NCBI RefSeq assembly: GCF_002250835.2
Contig: NZ_NOJY02000025.1
Coordinates: 1-43,319, forward strand
Reading direction: 5' to 3'
Source: Romboutsia weinsteinii
GTDB taxonomy: Bacteria > Bacillota > Clostridia > Peptostreptococcales > Peptostreptococcaceae
DNA: 43,319 bases
In this document: positions 17,247-24,045 of the stretch, piece by piece
Layout: the number at the start of each line of letters is the position of its first letter
Numbering within the stretch: the stretch's first letter is position 1
The notes under the pieces: model-generated
Databases searched by the model: none
Seen by the model: the letters and a program-made list of their open reading frames with translations, nothing else
Told to the model about the DNA's origin: nothing
Translations under genes and position numbers: made by a program

Positions 17247-18521
17247 ATGATAGAGAACGTATTTATAGTGTCCACGTATAAAACATGTACTATGCTTGCA
17301 ATTTTATTGGTGCTAACTAGAGTAAAACTAGCAAAAGATATTTTGCATAGAGAAAAATTTACGAAAAATGACTTAATAATTATATCAGTAGTATTCTCTA
17401 TATTAGCATGTCTTACAAATTATATACCCATTGAAGCATATGGAACAACTGTTTCAACTATTAGAGTGATAATAATATCTGGTGGGATATTATTTGGGTC
17501 GTTTGTTGGAATATCTTCAAGTATTATTGCAGGAATACATCTGTGGTTTTTTGACCAAGGATGTATAGTAGTAATACCAGAGATAGCCAGCATTATTATT
17601 GCAGGTATACTGTCAGGAATGGTATACAATGCTTGTAAGACTTGGGAGGTAGACGAAAAATATAAATGGATTTTGGGAATTATAACTGGTATAATAATAC
17701 AAGGTTTGTCTATTTTTTACTTAACAAAAGAGATACAATTAGTGCTAGATAGTAATTATTTAACAATGAAAGAAATAATAAGTTTAAATAATTCGGCTTT
17801 AATGACTCAGTTACCTATTGGTATATTTGTATCGATTATAATTGACATACAAAGTGAGAGAGTGCAACTTATGAATCTGTCAAAGATGGCTGAGATGAAA
17901 AGTGAATTGAATAAATCAAAGCTTTTAATTTTACAATCACAAATTAATCCTCATTTTTTATTTAATACTTTAAATACAATTGGTATGTTGACAAGAATAA
18001 ATCCAAGTGAGGCAAGATATCTAATTGTAAGATTATCTAAGTATATTAGGCATAATTTAGAATTAAAAGGTGAACTTATTAACATAAGTGAAGAAATAGA
18101 GCAACTAAACTGTTATATAGATATACAAAAGACAAGATTTAGAGATGAGTTTGAAGTGTTTTATAATATAGATGATGATGTAGATATCAAAATTCCAAGT
18201 CTTATAGTACAACCATTAGTAGAAAATGCATTAGAGCATGGAATCTTAAAAAGTGGTAGTAAAGGAAAAATATATATAGATATACACAAGGAATCTGAAG
18301 ATCGGATTTATATAAGTATTGAAAACACAGGAATACCTATTGATGAAAAAGTAATAGAAAATATTAAAAATGATAATGTAAAGGGAAATAAAGTAGGTCT
18401 TTACAATGTAGACGTTAGACTTAAGCTTATGTATGGAGAAGGGCTTAATATAGTTAGGCTTGAGAACGGAACAAAGATGGACTTTTATGTAGGAGGACAA
18501 TATGAAGGGTATAATAGTTGA
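17247..18521 (+). CDS. LytS-like sensor histidine kinase without GAF domain
   Basis: The 424-residue membrane kinase has an N-terminal 5TM-LYT-type membrane domain (about residues 1-200). It is followed by the His_kinase domain with SQINPHFLFNTLN (phospho-acceptor His236) and an HATPase_c domain whose N box is VQPLVENALEHG. LytS proteins of Staphylococcus or Bacillus are about 580-590 residues and carry a GAF domain between membrane and kinase parts. That domain is missing here, so sensing should come from the membrane helices alone. In the family, signals include membrane potential and pyruvate. ATG start after ACTGGAGG. The gene overlaps the next one by 20 bases, so the pair is coupled. Confidence 0.88.
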   Translation: MIENVFIVSTYKTCTMLAILLVLTRVKLAKDILHREKFTKNDLIIISVVFSILACLTNYIPIEAYGTTVSTIRVIIISGGILFGSFVGISSSIIAGIHLWFFDQGCIVVIPEIASIIIAGILSGMVYNACKTWEVDEKYKWILGIITGIIIQGLSIFYLTKEIQLVLDSNYLTMKEIISLNNSALMTQLPIGIFVSIIIDIQSERVQLMNLSKMAEMKSELNKSKLLILQSQINPHFLFNTLNTIGMLTRINPSEARYLIVRLSKYIRHNLELKGELINISEEIEQLNCYIDIQKTRFRDEFEVFYNIDDDVDIKIPSLIVQPLVENALEHGILKSGSKGKIYIDIHKESEDRIYISIENTGIPIDEKVIENIKNDNVKGNKVGLYNVDVRLKLMYGEGLNIVRLENGTKMDFYVGGQYEGYNS

Positions 18522-18858
18522 AGATGAATACTTAGTTAGACAAGATTTACTATGTCTTATAGAAGAAAATGCTAAAGATTTAAAAATAGTAAAAGATTTT
18601 AATAATGGTGGAGGAGTATTAACATTTCTTAAAGAAAATAAAGTAGATGTTGTGTTTATGGATATAAATATTCCTTTAGTAGACGGAGTAAATCTAGGTC
18701 AAATAATAAAGAAATTATATAATGACATAAAACTTATTTTTATTACTGCACATGATGATTTCAAAGGTGTAGCTGAAGAAATAGGAGCATTTGATTATAT
18801 TCTTAAGCCTTATGATGAAGATATGATAAAAGAGCTTATTGAGAGAGTAGAGAAATAA
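18502..18858 (+). CDS. Receiver-only response regulator paired with the LytS-like kinase
   Basis: The 118-residue protein is a complete receiver domain: acidic pair E7-D8 in VEDEYL, phospho-acceptor Asp54 in VFMDINIP, a Thr in FITAHDD and Lys102 in LKPYDE. It then stops. LytR/LytTR regulators continue for another 110-130 residues with a LytTR DNA-binding domain. I read past the stop and found no LytTR-like remnant in any plus frame, so this is a single-domain regulator, not an obvious truncation. It overlaps the kinase by 20 bases and uses AGGAGG as its ribosome binding site. The output must pass by protein contact or phosphotransfer to another factor, like Spo0F or CheY. The target is unknown. 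Confidence 0.85.
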   Translation: MKGIIVEDEYLVRQDLLCLIEENAKDLKIVKDFNNGGGVLTFLKENKVDVVFMDINIPLVDGVNLGQIIKKLYNDIKLIFITAHDDFKGVAEEIGAFDYILKPYDEDMIKELIERVEK

Positions 18859-18981
18859 TAACAATTATTTAGATAGCAAAGTAAATACTATATAAATAAA
18901 AGATGATTTTTATTTTTAAATAGAGAAGTTATGAAGTATAGTTAATAGTAAAAAATGTTACCAATAAATGTATAATATTTT

Positions 18982-19091
18982 TAAAGAAGGTAATAATAAA
19001 AATGTAGAAAATATTCTACTCCCCCAAAATACCATAAAGTATTCTATATTATCCTTGAGGCACTTACTATCGGAAAGTAAGTGCCTTTTTG
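18982..19091 (+). ncRNA. Candidate C-rich small RNA ahead of the OmpR-type system
   Basis: The 378-bp gap after the receiver gene holds a strong terminator 200 bases from that gene's stop. Upstream of it are a small hairpin, GTAGAA-AATA-TTCTAC (19004-19019), and a run of TCCCCC (19020-19025) left single-stranded. TACTCCCCC (19017-19025) is a perfect complement of GGGGGAGTA, the ribosome binding site of the gene at 1401. A TATAAT box at 18971-18976 could start an RNA of about 110 nt, but I see no matching -35. It could instead be a processed 3' untranslated region of the kinase operon. Confidence 0.35.
19058..19091 (+). terminator. Strong intrinsic terminator
   Basis: AGGCACTTACT at 19058-19068 pairs perfectly with AGTAAGTGCCT at 19076-19086, followed by TTTTT. 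It insulates the OmpR-type operon from the upstream genes. Confidence 0.9.
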
Positions 19092-19172
19092 TTATAAACA
19101 TATATTATTTTTCTGTATGAATGAAGCAAAATAGTGTAAAATACAAGGATATATAAGATTTTTATACATAGA

Positions 19173-19209
19173 TTCATATTAAATTCATACAGCTGATATA
19201 AAATATAAT
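19173..19209 (+). promoter_or_regulatory. TTCATA direct repeats and -10 box of the OmpR-type operon
   Basis: TTCATA occurs at 19173 and 19184, an 11-bp period like the TTMAYA repeats bound by PhoP/OmpR-family dimers. A TATAAT -10 box lies at 19204, which is 20 bases after the last repeat. Similar repeats with the same offset occur at 21208-21255. Autoregulation is inferred. Confidence 0.6.
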
Positions 19210-19236
19210 CATAAAAATATAAAGGAGTGAATTATA

Positions 19237-19911
19237 ATGACTGCATCGATACTAGTAGTTGAAGATGATTCTAATATACAAGAATTAATAGTAGAGTTTT
19301 TAAGCTCAGAAGGATATGAGGTAGATTCAGCAAATGATGGTCTAGAGGGAATACAAAAGTTTAAACAAGGAAATTATGATTTGATCATTTTGGATATAAT
19401 GATGCCAAACCTAGATGGTCACTCGGTTTGTAAAATGATTAGAAAAATATCAAATGCACCTATAATATTCTTAACTGCATTAAATGAAGAAAGTGATCAA
19501 TTGAAAGGTTTTGATTTAGAGTGCGATGATTATATTACGAAACCATTTTCATTTAATTTACTTATAAAAAGAGTAGAAGCAGTACTTAGACGTGGTGTAA
19601 ATAGTTGTAATAATGAAAGCTTTATGACGTTTGAAAAGCTAAGATTAGATTTAAATACATATAGTGCTCAAATAAATGATGAGGTGATAGAGCTTACACT
19701 GAAGGAATTTAATATATTAAAAAACTTAATAGAAAAATACCCACAGGTAATTACTAGAGAAAGTTTACTAGATACCATATGGGGTTATGATTATTATGGC
19801 GATACTAGAATAGTAGACGCTCATATAAAAAATATAAGGAAAAAGATTAGCTTACCTTATATAAAAACTGTGAAGGGAATAGGATATACACTTGAAAAGG
19901 ATATTGGGTAA
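19237..19911 (+). CDS. OmpR/PhoB-family response regulator
   Basis: The 224-residue regulator has a receiver domain (acidic pair in VVEDDSN, phospho-acceptor Asp53 in LDIMMP, conserved Lys in TKPFS). A winged-helix DNA-binding domain follows, with LTLKEFNILKNLIEKYPQVI, a recognition region TRIVDAHIKNIRKKI and the terminal hairpin VKGIGYTLE. All landmarks are intact. ATG with an AAAGGAGTG ribosome binding site. It overlaps the kinase gene by 20 bases. The TTCATA repeats in its own promoter are a plausible binding site, and the same kind of site sits before the candidate small RNA after the kinase. The signal cannot be deduced; a phosphate or envelope-stress type system is possible. Confidence 0.9.
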   Translation: MTASILVVEDDSNIQELIVEFLSSEGYEVDSANDGLEGIQKFKQGNYDLIILDIMMPNLDGHSVCKMIRKISNAPIIFLTALNEESDQLKGFDLECDDYITKPFSFNLLIKRVEAVLRRGVNSCNNESFMTFEKLRLDLNTYSAQINDEVIELTLKEFNILKNLIEKYPQVITRESLLDTIWGYDYYGDTRIVDAHIKNIRKKISLPYIKTVKGIGYTLEKDIG

Positions 19912-21205
19912 CTTTGAAAAGATGAGTATAAAATATAAGTTATTCTCCATAACAACAAGTCTTTTACTAGCTTTAGCACTAATAATATACTTGTTTTTAT
20001 ACTTTTTACTTCCATCATATTATCATGAATATAAAATAAATACTTTGGAGAATAGTATATCAGACTTAGCTGAGCGTTCATACAAATATGATACAGATTT
20101 TCTAAAAACGAGGCTTTACAAAATGGCAGTGGAACAAAATTTATCATTACTACTTACAAAAGATAATGGTGAATATGTTTTTGGCCAAAAAGATATGATT
20201 CTTAAACAATATAATAAATATATATCTGAAAGAATAAATGGTCAATACTTGGTTCGAAAAAATGATAAAGAAGAGTATGCAACATCTGCAATTATATATA
20301 CCAATGATTATCCATCAGCTTATAAATTAAACATACTTATGCCTCTACAACCAATTGAAGATGCAAGCAATATAATTAGAACATTAATTCCATATGTTGT
20401 TTTATTATCCATTTTTATAGCACTAATAGGAGCCTATATTTATTCAGTTGTTATAACCAAACCTTTGATTAATATTATTGAAAGTGAAAGAGAGCAAGAA
20501 AATAGGAGAAAAGAATTTGTAGCAACTATATCCCATGAGCTTAAGACACCAATAACAATAATAAGTGGGCAACTAGAAGGAATGATATATAATATAGGTA
20601 AATATAAAGATAGAGATGTATATTTAAAGAAATCCTATGATGCGACACAAGAGCTAAAAGACTTAGTAAATGAGATGATGGAGGTATCAAAGAGAGAAAT
20701 TCTAGAACAAGATCTATCATTAAGTAAAATAAATATTAGTGAGCTTTTAAGCAAACTTGTAAAAAGACAGGCATTTTTAATAGAAGATAAACATTTAAAT
20801 ACACAACTTGAAATAAAGAGTAATATAGAAATATATGCGGATGAAGAAAAGATTACTAAAGCAATTAATAATATTATAAATAATGCAATTAAATATTCTC
20901 CAGAAGGTGAAGATATAATTATTAGGCTTTATATGAGAAATAACAATAAATCTTATAGAAGAAATAATAAAAATATATTGTATCTAGAAATTGAAAATAC
21001 AGGTACTAGAATCGAAGAAAGGTATCTAAGTGAGATATTTAATCCATTCTTTAGGATAGAAAAATCTAGATCTAGAAAAACAGGAGGAAGTGGGCTAGGT
21101 CTTTATATAGTAAGCCAAATATTAAAGAGCCACGGATTCAAATATAGTATAAAAAATAAAGAGAATTCTGTAGTATTTACTATACAAATGGAAAATTTCA
21201 AATAG
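19892..21205 (+). CDS. Sensor histidine kinase partner of the OmpR-type regulator
   Basis: The 437-residue kinase has an N-terminal membrane helix (about residues 17-42) and an extracytoplasmic sensor of about 120 residues. A second helix (about 165-190), a short HAMP-like linker, HisKA with TISHELKTPITIISGQ (His215) and HATPase_c with NNIINNAIKYSPEG and GGSGLGLYIV follow. The start is uncertain. TTG 19892 overlaps the regulator by 20 bases, while ATG 19922 would lose only the first ten residues; neither has a clear ribosome binding site, which fits translational coupling. Its stop at 21205 is three bases before the repeats of the candidate small RNA promoter. The sensor domain gives no recognised ligand. 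Confidence 0.88.
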   Translation: MKRILGNFEKMSIKYKLFSITTSLLLALALIIYLFLYFLLPSYYHEYKINTLENSISDLAERSYKYDTDFLKTRLYKMAVEQNLSLLLTKDNGEYVFGQKDMILKQYNKYISERINGQYLVRKNDKEEYATSAIIYTNDYPSAYKLNILMPLQPIEDASNIIRTLIPYVVLLSIFIALIGAYIYSVVITKPLINIIESEREQENRRKEFVATISHELKTPITIISGQLEGMIYNIGKYKDRDVYLKKSYDATQELKDLVNEMMEVSKREILEQDLSLSKINISELLSKLVKRQAFLIEDKHLNTQLEIKSNIEIYADEEKITKAINNIINNAIKYSPEGEDIIIRLYMRNNNKSYRRNNKNILYLEIENTGTRIEERYLSEIFNPFFRIEKSRSRKTGGSGLGLYIVSQILKSHGFKYSIKNKENSVVFTIQMENFK

Positions 21206-21207
21206 TG

Positions 21208-21255
21208 TTCATAAAAAACTCACAGTAAATTCATATAAGTGTAGTATTATATAAG
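21208..21255 (+). promoter_or_regulatory. Three 11-bp-spaced TTCATA-type repeats and -10 of the candidate small RNA
   Basis: TTCATA (21208), CTCACA (21219, one change from the TTMAYA pattern) and TTCATA (21230) recur every 11 bp. A TATAAG -10 box starts at 21250, 20 bases after the last repeat. This matches the spacing in front of the two-component operon, so the adjacent OmpR-type regulator is the likely activator. Confidence 0.6.
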
Positions 21256-21261
21256 TATAGA

Positions 21262-21387
21262 AGGACTAGCTTAAAAACATAATACAAATACCCTAATGTA
21301 TGCAGTGGCAAATCTCCCTCACATCCTCCTATAGACTTGCCACTGCAAGATAAAGCCCATGATTCTCCCAATCATGGGCTTTATTAC
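21262..21387 (+). ncRNA. Candidate anti-Shine-Dalgarno small RNA with C-rich loops
   Basis: Past the repeats comes an 11-bp perfect stem, 21301-21311 with 21337-21347. Its 25-base loop contains CTCCCTC and TCCTCCT. A 14-bp perfect stem follows, 21351-21364 with 21370-21383, with loop CTCCC and a TTTATTA tail. CATCCTCCTAT in the loop complements AGGAGGATG, that is, a ribosome binding site plus start. No convincing protein frame exists (only a 12-codon frame without a binding site). The design resembles LhrC/RsaE-type C-rich small RNAs of Gram-positive bacteria. The ends are estimates. Confidence 0.6.
21351..21386. terminator. Terminator hairpin between the small RNA and the permease pair
   Basis: The 14-bp perfect stem described for the small RNA also lies 17 bases beyond the end of the minus-strand permease gene, so it probably works in both directions. 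The plus-strand T tract is short (TTTATTA). Confidence 0.7.
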
Positions 21388-21402
21388 GTTATATTATGAA
21401 AT

Positions 21403-21936
21403 TTAAGATTGTTTTTGGCGAAATTTATACCACTTTTTATTATTTACTATATAGCTTATAAGATATCCCATAATAATTACTCCGGGTAAGTCAATTAAAA
21501 GTCGAACAAAAGTAAATTTATACCCAAGTCCACCAATTTCAAATAATAGAGTAGATATTTTTATTACACACCATGAATTTAAAAAAATCATAATGTTGGA
21601 AAATTTCACCCCCTTTTTTAAGAGTACTGCAGTAAATGGAAATGCTGCATACATAGGTCCTGCAGCAAACGCAGCTATTAATACTGACAAAGTAACTCCA
21701 ACAATTCCGGAATCTTCTCCCATGTATTTCATCATTGATTCTCTAGGTATCCAAACATCCATTAGACCAAGAAGTATCATAATTGGAGGTAGAACTTGTA
21801 GCATTTGAATTATACTAGATTCTGTATTAGTAATAACTCTTTTACCAAAGGTACTATCAAATATGAAGATAATAAAAACAATAATTATCCAAATAATTAC
21901 ATACTTATATCTGTTTAAAATAAATTTTATGTTCAT
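21403..21936 (-). CDS. Permease, ArsP-type, C-terminal half
   Basis: The 177-residue polytopic protein has four or five helices and resembles one half of the predicted permease family that includes ArsP. It has LPPIMILLGLMDVWIP near the start of its core and an AAFAAGPMYAAFPFTAVLLKKG segment, a small-residue helix followed by a basic loop. Its start codon overlaps the stop of the upstream half (21936-22415) in a TAATG junction, so the two are translated together and probably form a heterodimer replacing the single 300-350-residue protein found elsewhere. The substrate is unknown; export of an organic or metalloid compound is a family-level guess. Confidence 0.7.
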   Translation of the reverse strand: MNIKFILNRYKYVIIWIIIVFIIFIFDSTFGKRVITNTESSIIQMLQVLPPIMILLGLMDVWIPRESMMKYMGEDSGIVGVTLSVLIAAFAAGPMYAAFPFTAVLLKKGVKFSNIMIFLNSWCVIKISTLLFEIGGLGYKFTFVRLLIDLPGVIIMGYLISYIVNNKKWYKFRQKQS

Positions 21937-22415
21937 TACTTAAACACCATCCCTACAAATAATGCAACGACAAAAGAGAATAAAAAGGCTAATATATTTC
22001 GTGCTAAAGCAGCTCTACGACCAATATATTTAGCCTCAAGAGTAAAAGTCATAACACCAACCATAGTAAGTGTAGAAACAAGAGCTGCAACTTGTGGATA
22101 ACCAGCGCCACTTTGTAATAGAGCGCTTGACATTGAAAAAGCAACAAAGGTTGGCATTAATGTAATTGATCCAACTACTGAGGATAAAAATACTCCAACA
22201 AATCCTGAATTATCACCTATAATTTTAGAAATAGTATCTGTATCAATAACAGATAAAACAATTCCTATTACAATTACTACAGTAAAAAATTGTGGCATTA
22301 TATTTTCAAAAGAAGTAAGTGCTTTTTTTAATGCAGTCTTAGTCTTATCTTTATCTTTGAAGAAAGAAAATGCAAGTAAAAATGCACAGAGTCCATAAAG
22401 AAAATAGGATGTCAT
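21936..22415 (-). CDS. Permease, ArsP-type, N-terminal half
   Basis: The 159-residue membrane protein pairs with the downstream half. It has a short first helix, a basic KDKDKTKTALKKAL loop, then helices with a small-residue segment SVVGSITLMPTFVAFSMSSALLQSG that aligns in pattern with the matching segment of the other half. This is the internal pseudo-repeat of ArsP-type permeases. ATG start, AAGGAGTGG ribosome binding site (reading minus strand). It is first in a two-gene minus-strand operon that converges on the two-component system. Whether the split is ancestral or due to gene fission cannot be told here, but both frames look intact. Confidence 0.7.
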   Translation of the reverse strand: MTSYFLYGLCAFLLAFSFFKDKDKTKTALKKALTSFENIMPQFFTVVIVIGIVLSVIDTDTISKIIGDNSGFVGVFLSSVVGSITLMPTFVAFSMSSALLQSGAGYPQVAALVSTLTMVGVMTFTLEAKYIGRRAALARNILAFLFSFVVALFVGMVFK

Positions 22416-22541
22416 ACTAAACCACTCCTTTTAGTAAATTAAGTCTATAATTTATAATATGAAAATGATGTTTAGGAGTTAAATAATTCTATTATTTTTG
22501 GGAAAAATAATACAGATAAATAAAGAAAGAGGTGTTTTTAA

Positions 22542-22772
22542 ATGGGAAATCTTAAACATGATATGGAACATATGAAAGATGATATAAAAAAAGGAGCACA
22601 AAAAGTAGGAAAAACAGTAAAAAATACTGCTGAAAATTTAAAGGAAGATGCACAAGGATTTGTAGCAAATGTGGAAACTAAAATGGAAGATGCTAAAGAA
22701 AAATATGAAGAAAAGAAATTTTCAAAAGAGATAAAGCATCAAATGGAAAAAGAAAATAAATCTATGAAATAG
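22542..22772 (+). CDS. Small hydrophilic helical protein
   Basis: The 76-residue protein is very polar (Lys/Glu-rich) and predicted fully helical, with repeats of an 11-residue-like pattern (KKGAQKVGKTVKNTAENLKEDAQ). It looks like the small LEA-like or YtxH-related stress proteins of Firmicutes, but I would not assign a family. It has no membrane helix. ATG with AAAGAGGTG upstream, and its own terminator. Candidate roles are general stress or desiccation; this is inference from composition only. Confidence 0.65.
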   Translation: MGNLKHDMEHMKDDIKKGAQKVGKTVKNTAENLKEDAQGFVANVETKMEDAKEKYEEKKFSKEIKHQMEKENKSMK

Positions 22773-22791
22773 AGTGATAAGTAGATAATAG

Positions 22792-22838
22792 AAATAAAAG
22801 AACCAGAGTAGTCTAATCTGCACTAGTTCTTTTATTTT
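22792..22838 (+). terminator. Intrinsic terminator
   Basis: AAATAAAAGAAC at 22792-22803 pairs with GTTCTTTTATTT at 22826-22837; an inner CAGA/TCTG pair extends it. Confidence 0.75.
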
Positions 22839-22965
22839 AGTGTATTTATAGAATTGAAAAATATATCATAAAATATTAAACAATAGCTTATATTAGGTAA
22901 AAGAAAGGGATTTGAGTATACTTGTAGAATAGTTATTAGAGATATTGTAGAATGGGGGGATTACT

Positions 22966-23142
22966 ATTTTTAATAAAAATAGATTATTATGTATCGCTAT
23001 ATATATCATATTATTTGTATTAATATTTATAAGAGATATTAGAGATGCTTCAAATCCGGTAAATATAGTATTATTTATTATCTTAATATACTCGTTAACA
23101 AAATCAATATCAAAGAGTAATACTAAATATAAAAATAAGTAG
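22966..23142 (+). CDS. Small two-helix membrane protein, probable ATT start
   Basis: A frame of about 58 codons encodes two hydrophobic helices separated by a charged RDIRDASNP turn, ending in a Lys/Asn-rich tail. A very strong GGGGGGA binding site ends at 22960. The only in-frame codon at a sensible distance is ATT at 22966; there is no ATG, GTG or TTG in the correct place. ATT initiation is known for infC. The alternative is that the start codon was mutated and the gene is dying. A competing frame, ATG 22952, gives only 23 codons. The function is unknown. Confidence 0.5.
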   Translation: MFNKNRLLCIAIYIILFVLIFIRDIRDASNPVNIVLFIILIYSLTKSISKSNTKYKNK

Positions 23143-23166
23143 TGAACATATTTATCACTACTTATT
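23134..23166. terminator. Bidirectional hairpin between convergent small genes
   Basis: AATAAGTAGTGA (23134-23145) pairs perfectly with TCACTACTTATT (23155-23166). The U tract is on the minus strand (five A at 23129-23133), so it mainly ends the gene at 23192-23416. Confidence 0.8.
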
Positions 23167-23191
23167 CTGAAATATATGAGTAAAATAAGTA

Positions 23192-23416
23192 TTATTTTAA
23201 TGTATCCTTGTGATTGACTACACCTAAATGATTAGAATAATCTTTTTGGGGATATGCATTATTTGAATTAACTACTCTAAATCCTCTTATATCAGTTGTT
23301 TCACTATCAGTACTTTCTTCTATATCCAGGTTATCCATTATATCTCGATATTGGTCACTGTATTTATCTAGATATATATTATCTTCTTCATTGGAATTGA
23401 TTTTTTTCTTAGTCAT
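23192..23416 (-). CDS. Small acidic hypothetical protein
   Basis: The 74-residue protein is polar and rich in Asp, Asn, Ser and Tyr, with a basic MTKKK start. It has no hydrophobic helix or Cys. A good AAGGAG ribosome binding site and ATG, and a terminator after the stop, support that it is a real gene. It does not match small acid-soluble spore proteins in motif. I do not recognise the family. Disorder in the N-terminal half is likely from composition. Confidence 0.55.
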   Translation of the reverse strand: MTKKKINSNEEDNIYLDKYSDQYRDIMDNLDIEESTDSETTDIRGFRVVNSNNAYPQKDYSNHLGVVNHKDTLK

Positions 23417-24045
23417 AATAATCTCCTTTATAATAAAATAAATTTATTATAATAGTATTTGTAAAAAAGAAGTAGTTATGTAGCTTAGTATAAAAATATA
23501 AGTTATATTATGATAAGCAAGCAATTATCAAATTATAAGATATACCGATAATAGCTGAATACCTTCTAGCTAATTTGATTCTCCATCATGAGAAACTCTA
23601 TTTGCAATTAGTACAGAAGCAATAAGTTCTGTTGCATTTCCAAATGTACCATTTAAAAAACTACCAATTTTTAGGACCAGAATAGTATAAAATCTCTTCA
23701 GTTCCTTCACCCATAAGTCCAGCCAGTGGTATTATAGATAAACAAGCATATATTTTATCACTTTCATTATACTACCTCCTTGCCAAATAAATCCATGATT
23801 AGATTTTCCTAACTTTATGTAAATTATAATAAATTATTGTATCGAGATTAGAATTAAAAAGTGTGTAATTGATATTAAATGAGGTAAATTTAAACAAATT
23901 GCTAAAAAAATAAAGGTATCTTTATCATGAATATATAATTTTAAATATATAAGGCTACTATCTTATATCAGAACTAATATTATAATATTTTGATGTAGTA
24001 TAAGTAATAAAATAAATTTGATTGCATTTATGGGGGGATAATCAA
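23417..24045. other. Long intergenic region with a cax relic
   Basis: This stretch of about 630 bases has no intact gene. The middle (23570-23767) holds the remains of a Ca2+/H+ antiporter gene on the minus strand. The rest is AT-rich with scattered -10-like boxes before the gene at 24046. No RNA gene or repeat family was recognised. Confidence 0.6.
23570..23767 (-). pseudogene. Remnant of a CAX-family Ca2+/H+ antiporter gene
   Basis: Minus-strand translation across frames gives IIPLAGLMGEGTEEI and then GSFLNGTFGNATELI, the first-helix region of CaCA/CAX cation antiporters. An AAGGAGG ribosome binding site and ATG (23767) still stand at its head. It is broken by at least two frameshifts (near 23735 and near 23670), and only about 65 of roughly 350 codons remain. 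It is a gene relic, not an active antiporter. Confidence 0.75.

Noticed and set aside
18859..19057. Missing LytTR domain of the receiver gene
   Set aside because: I read the frames after the stop and found no LytTR-like residues, so truncation by a nearby frameshift is not supported.
21297..21335. 12-codon frame inside the small RNA candidate
   Set aside because: No ribosome binding site lies at a usable distance, and the sequence is better explained by a stem and C-rich loop.
22952..23023. 23-codon frame starting at ATG 22952
   Set aside because: The start overlaps the GGGGGGA motif that serves the following longer frame, and the product stops early.
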